NCBI RefSeq assembly: GCF_003993775.1
Contig: NZ_RJRZ01000015.1
Coordinates: 1-64,000, forward strand
DNA from: Frigidibacter oleivorans
GTDB lineage: Bacteria; Pseudomonadota; Alphaproteobacteria; Rhodobacterales; Rhodobacteraceae
Length of the DNA stretch: 64,000 nt
Reading direction: 5' to 3'
Below the pieces are notes generated by a model. It worked only from the letters and a program-made list of their open reading frames with translations. It ran no database searches and was not told where the DNA came from. Positions 29,211 through 37,499 of the stretch are shown here, piece by piece. The position numbers and the translations under genes were made by a program. Positions within the stretch are counted from its first letter, which is position 1. Each line of letters begins with the position of its first letter.

Positions 29211-29570
29211 ATGGCGAACAACAAGAGAGAGCTGTTCCTCAAGCGCCGCCTGCGCGTCCGGAACAAACTGCGGAAAATGGCCAACGGCCGGGCCCGCCTG
29301 TCGGTGCACCGTTCCTCGAAGAACATCAGCGTACAGCTGATCGACGACGTGAACGGCGTGACGCTGGCGGCTGCCTCGACGCTCGAGAAGGATCTCGGCG
29401 TCGTCGGCAAGAACAATGTCGAGGCGGCCGCGAAGGTCGGTGCGGCCATCGCCGAACGGGCGAAGAAGGCCGGCATCGAAGAGTGCTACTTCGATCGTGG
29501 CGGGTTCCTCTTTCACGGGAAGATCAAGGCGCTTGCCGACGCTGCCCGTGACGGCGGCCTGAAGTTCTGA
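29211..29570 (+). CDS. rplR: 50S ribosomal protein L18
   Basis: L18 binds 5S rRNA with L5. I use the second of two consecutive ATGs (29208, 29211), giving [20 protein letters not shown] and 119 residues as in relatives; 29208 would add one Met. The N-terminus is strongly basic, for RNA binding. The C-terminal [19 protein letters not shown] is canonical. rpsE follows 10 bases after the stop with GAGGAGACGG. Confidence 0.97.
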   Translation: MANNKRELFLKRRLRVRNKLRKMANGRARLSVHRSSKNISVQLIDDVNGVTLAAASTLEKDLGVVGKNNVEAAAKVGAAIAERAKKAGIEECYFDRGGFLFHGKIKALADAARDGGLKF

Positions 29571-29580
29571 GGAGACGGAA

Positions 29581-30147
29581 ATGGCAGAACGTGAAAACCG
29601 CCGCGACCGCCGCGAAGACCGTCGCGAGCGCGAGGAAACCCCGGAATTCGCCGAACGTCTCGTGGCGATCAACCGCGTGTCGAAAACCGTGAAGGGCGGC
29701 AAACGCTTCGGCTTTGCCGCGCTCGTGGTGGTCGGCGACCAGCGCGGTCGCGTCGGCTTCGGCAAGGGCAAGGCGAAAGAAGTGCCCGAGGCGATCCGCA
29801 AGGCGACGGAGCAGGCGAAACGCTCGCTGATCCGCGTGCCGCTGCGCGACGGCCGCACCCTGCACCACGACCAGGAAGGCCGCCACGGCGCCGGCAAGGT
29901 CGTGATGCGGACCGCGGTCGCGGGGACCGGCATCATCGCCGGTGGTCCGATGCGCGCCGTGTTCGAGATGCTGGGCATCCAGGACGTGGTGGCGAAGTCG
30001 CTGGGGTCGCAGAACCCCTACAACATGATCCGTGCCACGCTGGACGGTCTGAAGCAGGAATCCTCGCCCCGTCAGGTCGCGCAGCGCCGCGGCAAGAAGG
30101 TGGCGGACATCCTGAAGAAGCCCGAAGCCGAAGCGATCGAAGCGTAA
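29581..30147 (+). CDS. rpsE: 30S ribosomal protein S5
   Basis: S5 stabilises decoding-centre conformations together with S4 and S12. The 188 residues begin with a very charged stretch ([20 protein letters not shown]). The dsRBD-like N-terminal domain includes [20 protein letters not shown], the region where spectinomycin-resistance changes occur; it looks intact. The C-terminal domain contains [14 protein letters not shown]. It has an Ala/Glu/Lys-rich end. rpmD follows after 12 bases. Confidence 0.98.
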   Translation: MAERENRRDRREDRREREETPEFAERLVAINRVSKTVKGGKRFGFAALVVVGDQRGRVGFGKGKAKEVPEAIRKATEQAKRSLIRVPLRDGRTLHHDQEGRHGAGKVVMRTAVAGTGIIAGGPMRAVFEMLGIQDVVAKSLGSQNPYNMIRATLDGLKQESSPRQVAQRRGKKVADILKKPEAEAIEA

Positions 30148-30159
30148 GGAGCGGGACAA

Positions 30160-30348
30160 ATGGCAAAGACCATCGTCGTCAAGCAGATCGGTTCGCCGAT
30201 CCGCCGCCCGGCCAAGCAGCAGGCCACGCTGAAGGGCCTCGGGCTGAACAAGATGCACAAGACCCGCGAGCTGGAGGATACGCCCTCGGTCCGCGGCATG
30301 GTGAACGCGATCCCGCATCTGGTGCAGATCGTCGAAGAGCGCGGCTGA
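30160..30348 (+). CDS. rpmD: 50S ribosomal protein L30
   Basis: A small 50S surface protein, absent from some bacterial lineages. The 62 residues start [20 protein letters not shown] and contain [32 protein letters not shown] precedes the ATG. An 8-bp hairpin with a TTCG loop (30374-30393) and a possible new promoter follow before rplO. Confidence 0.97.
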   Translation: MAKTIVVKQIGSPIRRPAKQQATLKGLGLNKMHKTRELEDTPSVRGMVNAIPHLVQIVEERG

Positions 30349-30373
30349 CACCGCGCCGCGATGCAAGACGGAA

Positions 30374-30402
30374 CGCCGCCCTTCGGGGCGGCGCTCGGCT
30401 TT
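30374..30402 (+). terminator. Hairpin after rpmD (possible weak terminator)
   Basis: An 8-bp stem (CGCCGCCC at 30374-30381 with 30386-30393) and a TTCG tetraloop, followed by CTCGGCTTTC. The absence of a clean T-run argues for partial termination or mRNA stabilisation. Confidence 0.5.
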
Positions 30403-30427
30403 CGGGGCAGGGACGGGATCAGCGGGC

Positions 30428-30457
30428 TTGATCCGCACCCGGATTTGCCCCTATACG
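30428..30457 (+). promoter_or_regulatory. Putative promoter upstream of rplO-secY
   Basis: TTGATC (30428-30433), an 18-base spacer and TATACG (30452-30457), the same -10 sequence as the rpsL promoter. It lies in a 200-base gap, suggesting an internal promoter in the spc operon. Confidence 0.5.
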
Positions 30458-30550
30458 CCGCCGGTGGGCCGCTGGCCCCCAGACTTATCATGAACAGGCC
30501 GCGTGCCCCCATCCGTCGCTGGCGGGGGTCTTCCGGCAAAGGAGAGCGAC

Positions 30551-31024
30551 ATGAAACTGCATGAACTGCGCGACAACGACGGCGCGGCGAAGAAGAAGAA
30601 GCGCGTGGCGCGTGGCCCGGGTTCGGGCAAGGGCAAGACCGCCGGCCGCGGGATCAAGGGTCAGACCTCGCGTTCGGGCGTGGCGCTGAACGGCTATGAA
30701 GGCGGCCAGATGCCGCTGTACCGCCGCCTGCCGAAGCGCGGCTTCAACAAGCCGAACCGGCTGGAATACGCGGTGGTCAACCTCGGCCTGATCGAGAAGT
30801 TCGTGGCCGCCGGCAAGCTGGACGCCTCGGCCGAGATCACCGAGGATGCGCTGGTCGCGGCCGGCGTCACCGCCCGCAAGCGCGACGGCATCCGCGTGCT
30901 GGCCAAGGGCGAGGCCACGTCGAAGCTGACCCTCGTCGTCACCGGCGCGTCGAAGGCCGCGATCGAGGCGGTCGAAAAGGCCGGCGGCACCCTGACCGTC
31001 AAGGCCCCGGCAGCGGCTGAATAA
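30551..31024 (+). CDS. rplO: 50S ribosomal protein L15
   Basis: A late 50S assembly protein. The 157 residues start at ATG 30551 ([20 protein letters not shown]) after AAAGGAGAGCGAC; the frame upstream to 30503 is not L15-like. The N-terminal extension is Gly/Lys/Arg-rich ([20 protein letters not shown]), threading into rRNA. It ends in an Ala-rich TVKAPAAAE tail. secY follows after 104 bases. Confidence 0.97.
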   Translation: MKLHELRDNDGAAKKKKRVARGPGSGKGKTAGRGIKGQTSRSGVALNGYEGGQMPLYRRLPKRGFNKPNRLEYAVVNLGLIEKFVAAGKLDASAEITEDALVAAGVTARKRDGIRVLAKGEATSKLTLVVTGASKAAIEAVEKAGGTLTVKAPAAAE

Positions 31025-31028
31025 GGTG

Positions 31029-31057
31029 TTGTGGGCGGTCTGCGTGCCGCTTACATA
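31029..31057 (+). promoter_or_regulatory. Possible promoter upstream of secY
   Basis: TTGTGG (31029-31034), a 17-base spacer and TACATA (31052-31057) in the 104-base rplO-secY gap. A GGCGCCGCCGACCGG...CGGCGGCGC inverted repeat follows near 31077-31110. Weak evidence. Confidence 0.28.
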
Positions 31058-31128
31058 GGCCCTTGAGTTTTTCCAGGCGCCGCCGACCGGAAAACGGTTC
31101 GGCGGCGCTGTGCATGAGAGAGATCGAC

Positions 31129-32490
31129 ATGGCATCCGCCGCAGAGCAAATGGCCGCGAACCTCAGCTGGGGCGCGCTTGGCAAGGCGACCGATCTTCGG
31201 CAACGCATCTTCTTCACCATCGGCCTGCTGATCGTCTATCGGCTCGGCACCTTCATCCCGGTGCCGGGGATCGACGGCGCGGCGCTGCGGCAGTTCATGA
31301 CCGACGCGGCGGCGGGCCTGGGCGGGATCCTGTCGATGTTCACCGGCGGCGCGCTCGGCCGGATGGGGATCTTCGCGCTCGGCATCATGCCCTATATCTC
31401 GGCCTCCATCATCGTGCAGCTTCTCAGCGCGATGGTGCCGTCGCTGGAACAGCTGAAGAAGGAAGGCGAACAGGGCCGCAAGAAGCTGAACCAGTACACC
31501 CGCTATGCGACCGTGGCGCTGGCGCTGTTCCAGGCCTATGGCCTCGCCCGCAGCCTCGAGGCGGGGGGGCTGGCCCATGATCCGGGCCTGTTCTTCCAGC
31601 TGTCGGTGGTGATCACGCTGGTCGGCGGCACCATGTTCCTGATGTGGCTGGGCGAGCAGATCACCGCGCGCGGCATCGGCAACGGCATCTCGCTGATCAT
31701 CTTCGTGGGCATCGTGGCGGAAATCCCCGCGGCGCTGGCGCAGTTCCTGAGCCAGGGCCGCGCCGGGACCATCTCGCCCGCGGTGATCATCGGCGTGCTG
31801 GTGATGATTGTGGTGGTGGTGGGCTTCGTCGTGTTCATGGAACGCGCGCTGCGCAAGATCCACATCCAGTATCCGCGCCGTCAGGTCGGCATGAAGATCT
31901 ATGACGGCGGGTCCAGCCACCTGCCGATCAAGGTCAACCCGGCAGGCGTGATCCCGGCGATCTTCGCCTCGTCGCTGCTGCTGCTGCCGACCACAATCGC
32001 CACCTTCTCGGGCCAGCAGACCGGGCCGGTGATGTCGACGATCCTGGCCTATTTCGGGCCGGGCCAGCCGCTGTATCTGTTGTTCTTCGTCGCGATGCTG
32101 GTGTTCTTCTCGTATTTCTACACGGCGAACGTGTCCTTCAAGACCGATGACGTGGCCGACAACCTGAAGAACCAGGGCGGCTTCATCCCCGGCATCCGCC
32201 CGGGCAAGCGGACGGAGGAATACCTCGACTACGTGGTGAACCGGATCCTCGTGATCGGCTCGGCCTATCTGGCGCTGGTCTGCCTGTTGCCGGAAATCCT
32301 GCGCTCGCAACTGGCGATCCCGTTCTATTTCGGCGGGACGTCGGTGCTGATCGTCGTCAGCGTCACCATGGACACGATCAACCAGGTTCAGTCGCATCTG
32401 CTGGCGCACCAGTACGAAGGGCTGATCGAGAAATCCCAGCTTCGCGGCAAGAAGCGCGGCACTGCGAAGAAGCCGCCCGCGCGGCGCTGA
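31129..32490 (+). CDS. secY: Preprotein translocase subunit SecY
   Basis: The protein-conducting channel of the inner membrane, partner of SecE. The 453 residues carry ten hydrophobic spans. I use ATG 31129 (MASAAEQMAANLSWGALGKA) because it matches the family N-terminus; the longer frame from 31063 is Arg-rich and unsupported. Landmarks are YRLGTFIPVPGID in span 1, GIMPYISASIIVQLL, GIGNGISLIIFVGI and the cytosolic loop with GFIPGIRPGKRTEEYLD. The basic C-terminus ends KKPPARR. adk follows after 24 bases; rpmJ is not present between them. Confidence 0.98.
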   Translation: MASAAEQMAANLSWGALGKATDLRQRIFFTIGLLIVYRLGTFIPVPGIDGAALRQFMTDAAAGLGGILSMFTGGALGRMGIFALGIMPYISASIIVQLLSAMVPSLEQLKKEGEQGRKKLNQYTRYATVALALFQAYGLARSLEAGGLAHDPGLFFQLSVVITLVGGTMFLMWLGEQITARGIGNGISLIIFVGIVAEIPAALAQFLSQGRAGTISPAVIIGVLVMIVVVVGFVVFMERALRKIHIQYPRRQVGMKIYDGGSSHLPIKVNPAGVIPAIFASSLLLLPTTIATFSGQQTGPVMSTILAYFGPGQPLYLLFFVAMLVFFSYFYTANVSFKTDDVADNLKNQGGFIPGIRPGKRTEEYLDYVVNRILVIGSAYLALVCLLPEILRSQLAIPFYFGGTSVLIVVSVTMDTINQVQSHLLAHQYEGLIEKSQLRGKKRGTAKKPPARR

Positions 32491-32514
32491 GACGACGACA
32501 AGAGGGACGGAGAC

Positions 32515-33099
32515 ATGACCAACATCATCCTGCTGGGACCCCCGGGCGCAGGCAAGGGAACCCAGGCGCGCCAGCTGACCGAAGACCGCGGCATGGTCCA
32601 GCTTTCGACCGGCGACATGCTGCGCGAGGCGCGGGCCTCGGGGACCGAGATGGGGCGGCGCGTGGCCGAGGTCATGGATCGCGGCGAGCTCGTCACCGAC
32701 GAGATCGTCATCGGCCTGATCGAGGAAAAGCTGCGCCAGGGGTCCGCCGGCGGCTTCATCTTCGACGGCTTTCCCCGGACGCTGAAGCAGGCCGACGCGC
32801 TTGGCGAGTTGCTGGCGCGGATGGGTCAGCGGCTGGACGCGGTGATCGAGCTGGTCGTCGATGACGCGGCTCTGGTCGGCCGGATCGTCAAGCGCGCCGA
32901 GGAGACGCTGGCCGCGGGCCAGCCGGTGCGCAAGGACGACACGCCCGAGGTCTTTGCCGACCGCCTGCGGGAATACTATCGCAAGACCGCGCCGCTGATC
33001 GGCTATTACTATGCCAAGGGCGACCTGCGGCAGGTCGACGGCATGGCCGATGTGGCGGACGTGTCCGGCGCCATCGCGCAGCTGCTGGATCGGGCCTGA
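32515..33099 (+). CDS. adk: Adenylate kinase, short-LID form
   Basis: Interconverts ATP + AMP and 2 ADP. The 194 residues carry the P-loop GPPGAGKGT (8-16), the AMP-binding segment STGDMLREA and [11 protein letters not shown], and [10 protein letters not shown] near the end. The LID is reduced to a short loop (about [19 protein letters not shown]) and has no zinc cysteines, unlike the 214-residue E. coli enzyme. It follows secY, a common placement. A 220-base gap with a promoter separates it from rpsM. Confidence 0.97.
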   Translation: MTNIILLGPPGAGKGTQARQLTEDRGMVQLSTGDMLREARASGTEMGRRVAEVMDRGELVTDEIVIGLIEEKLRQGSAGGFIFDGFPRTLKQADALGELLARMGQRLDAVIELVVDDAALVGRIVKRAEETLAAGQPVRKDDTPEVFADRLREYYRKTAPLIGYYYAKGDLRQVDGMADVADVSGAIAQLLDRA

Positions 33100-33147
33100 G
33101 CCCCGCGACACGGTCCCGCGCCGGTGATCCGGGGCGGCCCGCGTCGC

Positions 33148-33176
33148 TTGACGCCGCGGTGAGAAACCCTTAAGGC
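33148..33176 (+). promoter_or_regulatory. Putative promoter of the alpha operon (rpsM-rpsK-rpoA-rplQ)
   Basis: TTGACG (33148-33153), a 17-base spacer and TAAGGC (33171-33176). The -35 is strong and the -10 weak. It lies in the 220-base adk-rpsM gap. Confidence 0.42.
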
Positions 33177-33319
33177 ACGGCGTCTCGCAAGAGAATCGTT
33201 TGGTGCGGCGGAACCATCCCCGAATCGGACAGATCGTGCGGCCCGGTGGTCCCGACCCCGGGCCTGCGTTGTGAAAAAAGGTTCCGGCGCTACGGAACCG
33301 CAACAAAAAGGAAGAACGC

Positions 33320-33688
33320 GTGGCTCGTATTGCTGGCGTCAACATCCCCACCGGAAAGCGCGTTCCGATCGCGCTTCAGTATATTCACGGCATCGGCCCG
33401 ATGTTCGCCAAGCAGATCGTCGAGGCCGTCGGCATCGACGAAGCCCGCCGCGTGAACGACCTGTCGGATGCCGAAGTCCTGCAGATCCGCGAATATATCG
33501 ACGCGAACCTGACGGTCGAAGGCGACCTGCGCCGCGAAGTGTCGATGAACATCAAGCGTCTGATGGACCTTGGCTGCTATCGCGGCCTGCGTCACCGCAA
33601 GAACCTGCCGGTCCGCGGCCAGCGCACCCACACCAATGCCCGCACCCGCAAGGGCCCGGCGAAGCCGATCGCCGGCAAGAAGAAGTAA
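33320..33688 (+). CDS. rpsM: 30S ribosomal protein S13
   Basis: S13 contacts P-site tRNA and L5 across the subunit interface. The 122 residues start at GTG 33320 ([20 protein letters not shown]), 8 bases after AAAAAGGAAG. The C-terminal tail [20 protein letters not shown] is canonical. First gene of the alpha operon; rpsK follows after 15 bases. rpsD is absent, as usual in alphaproteobacteria. Confidence 0.97.
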   Translation: MARIAGVNIPTGKRVPIALQYIHGIGPMFAKQIVEAVGIDEARRVNDLSDAEVLQIREYIDANLTVEGDLRREVSMNIKRLMDLGCYRGLRHRKNLPVRGQRTHTNARTRKGPAKPIAGKKK

Positions 33689-33703
33689 GGGGAGGGTTTC
33701 GCA

Positions 33704-34093
33704 ATGGCTCGTGACAAGACCCGCATGAAGCGGAAGGAACGCAAGAACATCGCTGCCGGCGTGGCGCATGTGAACTCGTCGTTCAACAACACCAAGATCC
33801 TGATCTCGGACGTGCAGGGCAACGCGATCTCGTGGTCGTCGGCCGGCACCATGGGCTTCAAGGGTTCGCGCAAGTCGACCCCCTATGCCGCGCAGATGGC
33901 CGCCGAGGATGCGGGCCGCAAGGCGCAGGAACATGGCGTGAAAACGATCGAGGTCGAGGTTCAGGGTCCGGGTTCGGGCCGGGAATCGGCGCTGCGCGCG
34001 CTGGCCGCCGTGGGCTTCAACATCACCTCGATCCGCGACGTGACGCCGATCGCCCATAACGGATGCCGGCCGCCCAAGCGCCGCCGCGTCTGA
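33704..34093 (+). CDS. rpsK: 30S ribosomal protein S11
   Basis: A platform protein lining the mRNA path near the E site. The 129 residues start [20 protein letters not shown] and carry [19 protein letters not shown] and [20 protein letters not shown], with the basic end [21 protein letters not shown] lies upstream. A strong terminator-like stem follows before rpoA. Confidence 0.98.
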   Translation: MARDKTRMKRKERKNIAAGVAHVNSSFNNTKILISDVQGNAISWSSAGTMGFKGSRKSTPYAAQMAAEDAGRKAQEHGVKTIEVEVQGPGSGRESALRALAAVGFNITSIRDVTPIAHNGCRPPKRRRV

Positions 34094-34108
34094 CGGTTTC
34101 TTTCCGGG

Positions 34109-34153
34109 CCGGGCCGTGCGGGTATCGCGCGGCCCGGTCCGCTTTTCGTTTTT
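34109..34153 (+). terminator. Terminator or attenuator between rpsK and rpoA
   Basis: A 12-bp stem (34109-34120 with 34126-34137, one G-T) around GGTAT, followed by TCCGC and then a T-rich run (TTTTCGTTTTTAT). The few bases between stem and T-run may weaken it. rpoA lies 60 bases downstream in the same direction, so it must be leaky or rpoA has its own promoter. Confidence 0.68.
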
Positions 34154-34211
34154 ATCCTCGGGTGTTCCGGGCCGCGGACATGGGTCCGGAACTGGTATGG
34201 AGGCAGAACGC

Positions 34212-35228
34212 ATGATCCACAAGAATTGGGCCGAACTGATCAAGCCCGCGCAGCTCGACGTGCGCGCCGGCAACGATCCGGCGCGCCAGGCGACCGTGGT
34301 CGCCGAACCGCTGGAGCGTGGCTTCGGCCTGACGCTCGGCAATGCGCTGCGCCGCGTGCTGCTGTCCTCGCTGCAAGGCGCGGCCATCACCAGCGTCCAG
34401 ATCGACAACGTGCTGCACGAGTTCTCTTCGGTCGCGGGCGTGCGCGAGGACGTGACGGACATCGTGCTGAACCTCAAGGGCGTCAGCCTGAAGATGGAAG
34501 TCGAGGGGCCGAAGCGTCTGTCGATCTCGGCCAAGGGTCCGGGCGTCGTGACGGCGGGCGACATCTCGGAATCGAACGGCATCGAGGTCCTGAACAAGGA
34601 CCACGTGATCTGCCATCTCGATGACGGCGCCGACCTGTTCATGGAACTGACGGTCAACACCGGCAAGGGCTATGTCGCGGCGGAAAAGAACCGCCCCGAG
34701 GATGCGCCGATCGGCCTGATCCCGATCGACGCGATCTATTCGCCGGTCAAGAAGGTCAGCTACGAGGTGCAGCCCACCCGCGAGGGCCAGGTGCTGGACT
34801 ATGACAAGCTGACCATGAAGATCGAGACCGACGGCTCGCTGACCCCCGACGATGCCGTGGCCTATGCCGCGCGCATCCTGCAGGACCAGCTGTCGATCTT
34901 CGTCAACTTCGACGAACCGGAATCGGCCAGCCGGTCGGACGTGGATGACGGGCTGGAATTCAACCCGCTGCTGCTGAAGAAGGTGGACGAGCTGGAACTG
35001 TCGGTCCGCTCGGCCAACTGCCTGAAGAACGACAACATCGTCTATATCGGCGACCTGATCCAGAAGACCGAGGCCGAGATGCTGCGGACCCCGAACTTCG
35101 GCCGGAAGTCGCTGAACGAGATCAAGGAAGTGCTGTCCTCGATGGGCCTGCACCTCGGCATGGAAGTCGAGGACTGGCCGCCGGAGAACATCGAGGACCT
35201 CGCCAAGCGCTTCGAGGACCAGTTCTGA
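34212..35228 (+). CDS. rpoA: DNA-directed RNA polymerase subunit alpha
   Basis: The alpha dimer assembles core RNA polymerase, and its C-terminal domain contacts UP elements and activators. The 338 residues start at ATG 34212 ([20 protein letters not shown]) after GGAGGCAGAACGC; the upstream frame from 34116 runs through the hairpin. The N-terminal domain has [20 protein letters not shown]. The C-terminal domain (about 255-338) contains [20 protein letters not shown] and [14 protein letters not shown]. rplQ follows after 135 bases. Confidence 0.98.
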   Translation: MIHKNWAELIKPAQLDVRAGNDPARQATVVAEPLERGFGLTLGNALRRVLLSSLQGAAITSVQIDNVLHEFSSVAGVREDVTDIVLNLKGVSLKMEVEGPKRLSISAKGPGVVTAGDISESNGIEVLNKDHVICHLDDGADLFMELTVNTGKGYVAAEKNRPEDAPIGLIPIDAIYSPVKKVSYEVQPTREGQVLDYDKLTMKIETDGSLTPDDAVAYAARILQDQLSIFVNFDEPESASRSDVDDGLEFNPLLLKKVDELELSVRSANCLKNDNIVYIGDLIQKTEAEMLRTPNFGRKSLNEIKEVLSSMGLHLGMEVEDWPPENIEDLAKRFEDQF

Positions 35229-35363
35229 TCGGACGGGGGCGGTCGCACAGACCGCCCCCGCCAATGCCCGGATTGCCGGGGAAAGCCTGGGCAGATGCCC
35301 CAACGACGCGGACCGCAACGCACGGGACCGCAACACAAAGCAAAACGCGAAGAGGAGATCATC

Positions 35364-35780
35364 ATGCGTCACGCTCGCGGCTATCGCCGCCTGAACCGTA
35401 CCCACGAACACCGCAAGGCGCTGTTCGCCAACATGTGCGGCTCGCTCATCGAACATGAGCAGATCAAGACCACCCTGCCCAAGGCCAAGGAACTGCGCCC
35501 GATCATCGAAAAGCTGATCACGCTGGCCAAGCGCGGCGACCTGCATGCCCGCCGCCAGGTCGCGGCCGTGCTGAAGCAGGACAAGGACGTGGCCAAGCTG
35601 TTCGAAGTGCTGGGCCCGCGCTACAAGGACCGCGCCGGCGGCTACAGCCGCGTGCTGAAGGCCGGGTTCCGCTATGGCGACATGGCGCCGATGGCGATCA
35701 TCGAGCTTGTGGACCGCGACACCTCGGCCAAGGGTGCCGCCGACAAGGCGCGGCTGGAGGCTGAGGCCGCCGAAGCCTGA
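35364..35780 (+). CDS. rplQ: 50S ribosomal protein L17
   Basis: A 50S protein near the tunnel exit. The 138 residues start at ATG 35364 ([20 protein letters not shown]) after AAGAGGAGATC; the frame from 35295 adds an unconserved basic leader. Core motifs are [20 protein letters not shown] and the C-terminal [15 protein letters not shown]. It ends the alpha operon and is followed by a strong terminator; the quorum-sensing locus begins just beyond. Confidence 0.97.
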   Translation: MRHARGYRRLNRTHEHRKALFANMCGSLIEHEQIKTTLPKAKELRPIIEKLITLAKRGDLHARRQVAAVLKQDKDVAKLFEVLGPRYKDRAGGYSRVLKAGFRYGDMAPMAIIELVDRDTSAKGAADKARLEAEAAEA

Positions 35781-35813
35781 TCGCCGTTCGACCGTTCGAC
35801 CGGACCAGACACG

Positions 35814-35844
35814 AAGGCCCCGCATTGCGGGGCCTTTTCCTTTT
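35814..35844 (+). terminator. Terminator of the alpha operon after rplQ
   Basis: A perfect 10-bp stem (AAGGCCCCGC at 35814-35823 with 35827-35836) around a 3-base ATT loop, followed by TTCCTTTT. Confidence 0.93.
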
Positions 35845-35898
35845 GCGGCGGCCCGCGGGCGCCGCTCTGCGCGATCTCGCGCCCCGGCTGCGGGCTGC

Positions 35899-36108
35899 CT
35901 AGTTCGCGCCCGGACGCGCCGCGCGCCGCTCGGTTTCCGGGCGACGCAACGTCAGTTTTTCGATCATTTCCGCCAGATGGACATCGGCAACCGGGGTCGC
36001 GCCCAAGAATTCCAGCAAATCGCCCCGTGTCGCATCGGGCAGTCGCATCAGCTTGGTAAAGAGGGAGGGGTCAATCACACGCACGTCCGAATCCGCCTTG
36101 AACAGCAA
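35899..36108 (-). CDS. Small hypothetical protein divergent from luxR (start uncertain)
   Basis: An open frame of about 69 residues, MLFKADSDVRVIDPSLFTKL and on, ending RRAARPGAN. I do not recognise it. Third codon positions are mostly G/C and residue use is balanced (Asp, Leu, Glu, Phe), unlike the Arg/Pro shadow frames elsewhere, so it looks genuinely coding or a remnant of a coding gene. The only start options are TTG at 36108, without a good Shine-Dalgarno, or internal GTGs; a stop lies six codons upstream. It diverges from luxR with 55 bases between, so both could be controlled through the same palindrome. It could be a truncated gene fragment. Confidence 0.4.
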   Translation of the reverse strand: MLFKADSDVRVIDPSLFTKLMRLPDATRGDLLEFLGATPVADVHLAEMIEKLTLRRPETERRAARPGAN

Positions 36109-36129
36109 CTTCTGCCGCTCAATTTACGG

Positions 36130-36158
36130 TTGACGCTAAACCGATCAACTTGTCTAAA
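36130..36158 (+). promoter_or_regulatory. Putative luxR promoter
   Basis: TTGACG (36130-36135), a 17-base spacer and TCTAAA (36153-36158). A transcript would start at about 36165, essentially on the ATG at 36164, so luxR could be translated from a leaderless mRNA. Only a weak AAAAAG precedes the ATG. Confidence 0.5.
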
Positions 36159-36167
36159 AAGACATGT
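36148..36167. promoter_or_regulatory. lux-box-like 20-bp palindrome
   Basis: ACTTGTCTAAAAAGACATGT has seven of ten positions paired in dyad symmetry. The outer half sites ACTTGT/ACATGT differ by one base each from the classical lux-box form ACCTGT-N8-ACAGGT. It covers the luxR -10 and start codon, a position suited to autorepression by the LuxR-type protein. Confidence 0.6.
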
Positions 36168-36775
36168 CCATTCAGGCAAGAATCGACCGCGAACTCAAGC
36201 ATTTGGGAACAATCGTCCCGAATGGATACTCGATAGGTTTGCACATCAGATTCACGTCGCCGATCATGTTCTTCCAGACCTATGACCAAGTCTGGCTCGA
36301 TCACTATACGGAGCGCGGATATGTCCTTCGGGATCCCTGTGTCGCCTGGGGGTTCAGCACGACCGGAACGATCCGGTGGAGCGATCCGAGCCTGCCGGAC
36401 CCGTTCGGACTGTTTCAGGAGGCCGCGTCTTTCGGACTTGTCTACGGAATGACTTCGGCCCATGGCCCTGTGAAATCGCGCACAATCGCCAGTTTCGCGC
36501 GCGACGACCGGGAATTCACGGATGCCGAGATGGCAGAGATACATGCGGTGGTCGGGGGTCTGCATGACCTGACCGAACCGCCCGAAGAACTGACGAAGGC
36601 CCAGATCGAGGCCCTCAGATGTATTGCGGGGGGCGACCGTCATGCCGCGGCCGCCGCCAAGCTCGGTATATCCGAGAGTGCCCTGAAGGCCCGGATCACC
36701 TCGGCCCGCAACAGGCTGATGGCCCGAACCACGGCCGAAGCCATTCAGCGCGCCAAGGACTACCGCCTGATCTGA
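36164..36775 (+). CDS. LuxR-family acyl-homoserine-lactone-responsive regulator
   Basis: A quorum-sensing transcription factor of 203 residues, somewhat shorter than the usual 230-250. The N-terminal autoinducer-binding domain keeps the invariant ligand residues of the family: Trp44, Tyr48, Asp57-Pro58 and Trp62, plus the later glycine in YGMTSAHG. The C-terminal LuxR helix-turn-helix spans about 141-203 ([20 protein letters not shown], then KLGISESALKARITSARNRL). It is followed 48 bases later by the cognate synthase. It resembles in arrangement the GtaR/GtaI and CerR/CerI systems of Rhodobacter, where GtaR is reported to repress its own operon until acyl-HSL binds; orthology is inference. 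The palindrome over its start supports autoregulation. Confidence 0.92.
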   Translation: MSIQARIDRELKHLGTIVPNGYSIGLHIRFTSPIMFFQTYDQVWLDHYTERGYVLRDPCVAWGFSTTGTIRWSDPSLPDPFGLFQEAASFGLVYGMTSAHGPVKSRTIASFARDDREFTDAEMAEIHAVVGGLHDLTEPPEELTKAQIEALRCIAGGDRHAAAAAKLGISESALKARITSARNRLMARTTAEAIQRAKDYRLI

Positions 36776-36823
36776 GGATCTGCCCTCCGCAAGGTTTTTA
36801 CTACCACCCTGCAGGAGGCAAAC

Positions 36824-37414
36824 ATGCAGACCACGACACTGTCCTTCGAAAACATCCACAACCACGGCGAGTTGTTCGCGAACATGCTTCGTGCCAGGCG
36901 CGAACTGTTCATCGTGCACAACAAGTGGGACCTGCCCGAAGCGCTCGGCATGGAGTACGACCAGTACGACACGCCGGCCAGCCGCTGGGTCGTCGTTCAT
37001 GACGAACTGGGCCAGGTGCTGGCAGGGAACCGGCTGACGCCGACCACCGCCCGTTGCGGGATCTACAGCTACATGATCCGCGACGCGCAGCGCGGGCTGC
37101 TGGACACGATCCCGTCGGACCTGCTCTACGACGAGGCGCCGGTCAGCGACACGATCTGGGAAAGCTCGCGCCTGTTCGTGTCGCACAGCGTGCCGGCCTC
37201 GCTGCGCCGCAAGGTCCATGCCCAGCTGATCCGCGACCTCGGCCATGCTTCGATGAAGCTGGGTGCGACGCGCTGCCTGACGCTGCTCAACGCCAACTGG
37301 CCCCGCTGGGCGGGACGGGTCGGCGTCGGCATGACGGCGATGGGTCCGGTGATGAACATCGAGGGCGTCGACAACCAGGTCGTCTCGATGGACTTCAGCC
37401 AGCAGCTGCACTGA
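36824..37414 (+). CDS. LuxI-family acyl-homoserine-lactone synthase
   Basis: Makes the autoinducer from S-adenosylmethionine and an acyl-carrier-protein thioester. The 196 residues keep the family's invariant positions: Arg25, Phe29, Trp35, the EYDQYD acidic cluster (44-49), Arg70 in GNRLTPT and Glu113-Ser-Ser-Arg116. AGGAGG lies before the ATG. Thr or Ser at the position often linked to 3-oxo chains cannot be judged without alignment, so chain type is unknown. It lies 48 bases after the luxR-type gene and is probably co-transcribed; I found no separate lux box in front of it. Confidence 0.93.
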   Translation: MQTTTLSFENIHNHGELFANMLRARRELFIVHNKWDLPEALGMEYDQYDTPASRWVVVHDELGQVLAGNRLTPTTARCGIYSYMIRDAQRGLLDTIPSDLLYDEAPVSDTIWESSRLFVSHSVPASLRRKVHAQLIRDLGHASMKLGATRCLTLLNANWPRWAGRVGVGMTAMGPVMNIEGVDNQVVSMDFSQQLH

Positions 37415-37499
37415 GGCGCAGGCCGAGACCCGGACCGGGCGTCCCGGCGACGGCGGACTGGACCCGCCCCGCCCCGCGCCCGCCCCGGACAACCCACCC

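Noticed and set aside
30361-30564. 67-codon frame after rpmD
   Set aside because: It starts in the rpmD hairpin, covers the proposed rplO promoter and has no Shine-Dalgarno; composition is not protein-like.
36776-36823. lux box in front of luxI
   Set aside because: Only a CCTGCAGG octamer overlapping the ribosome binding site is palindromic; it does not fit the 20-bp ACCTGT-N8-ACAGGT pattern.
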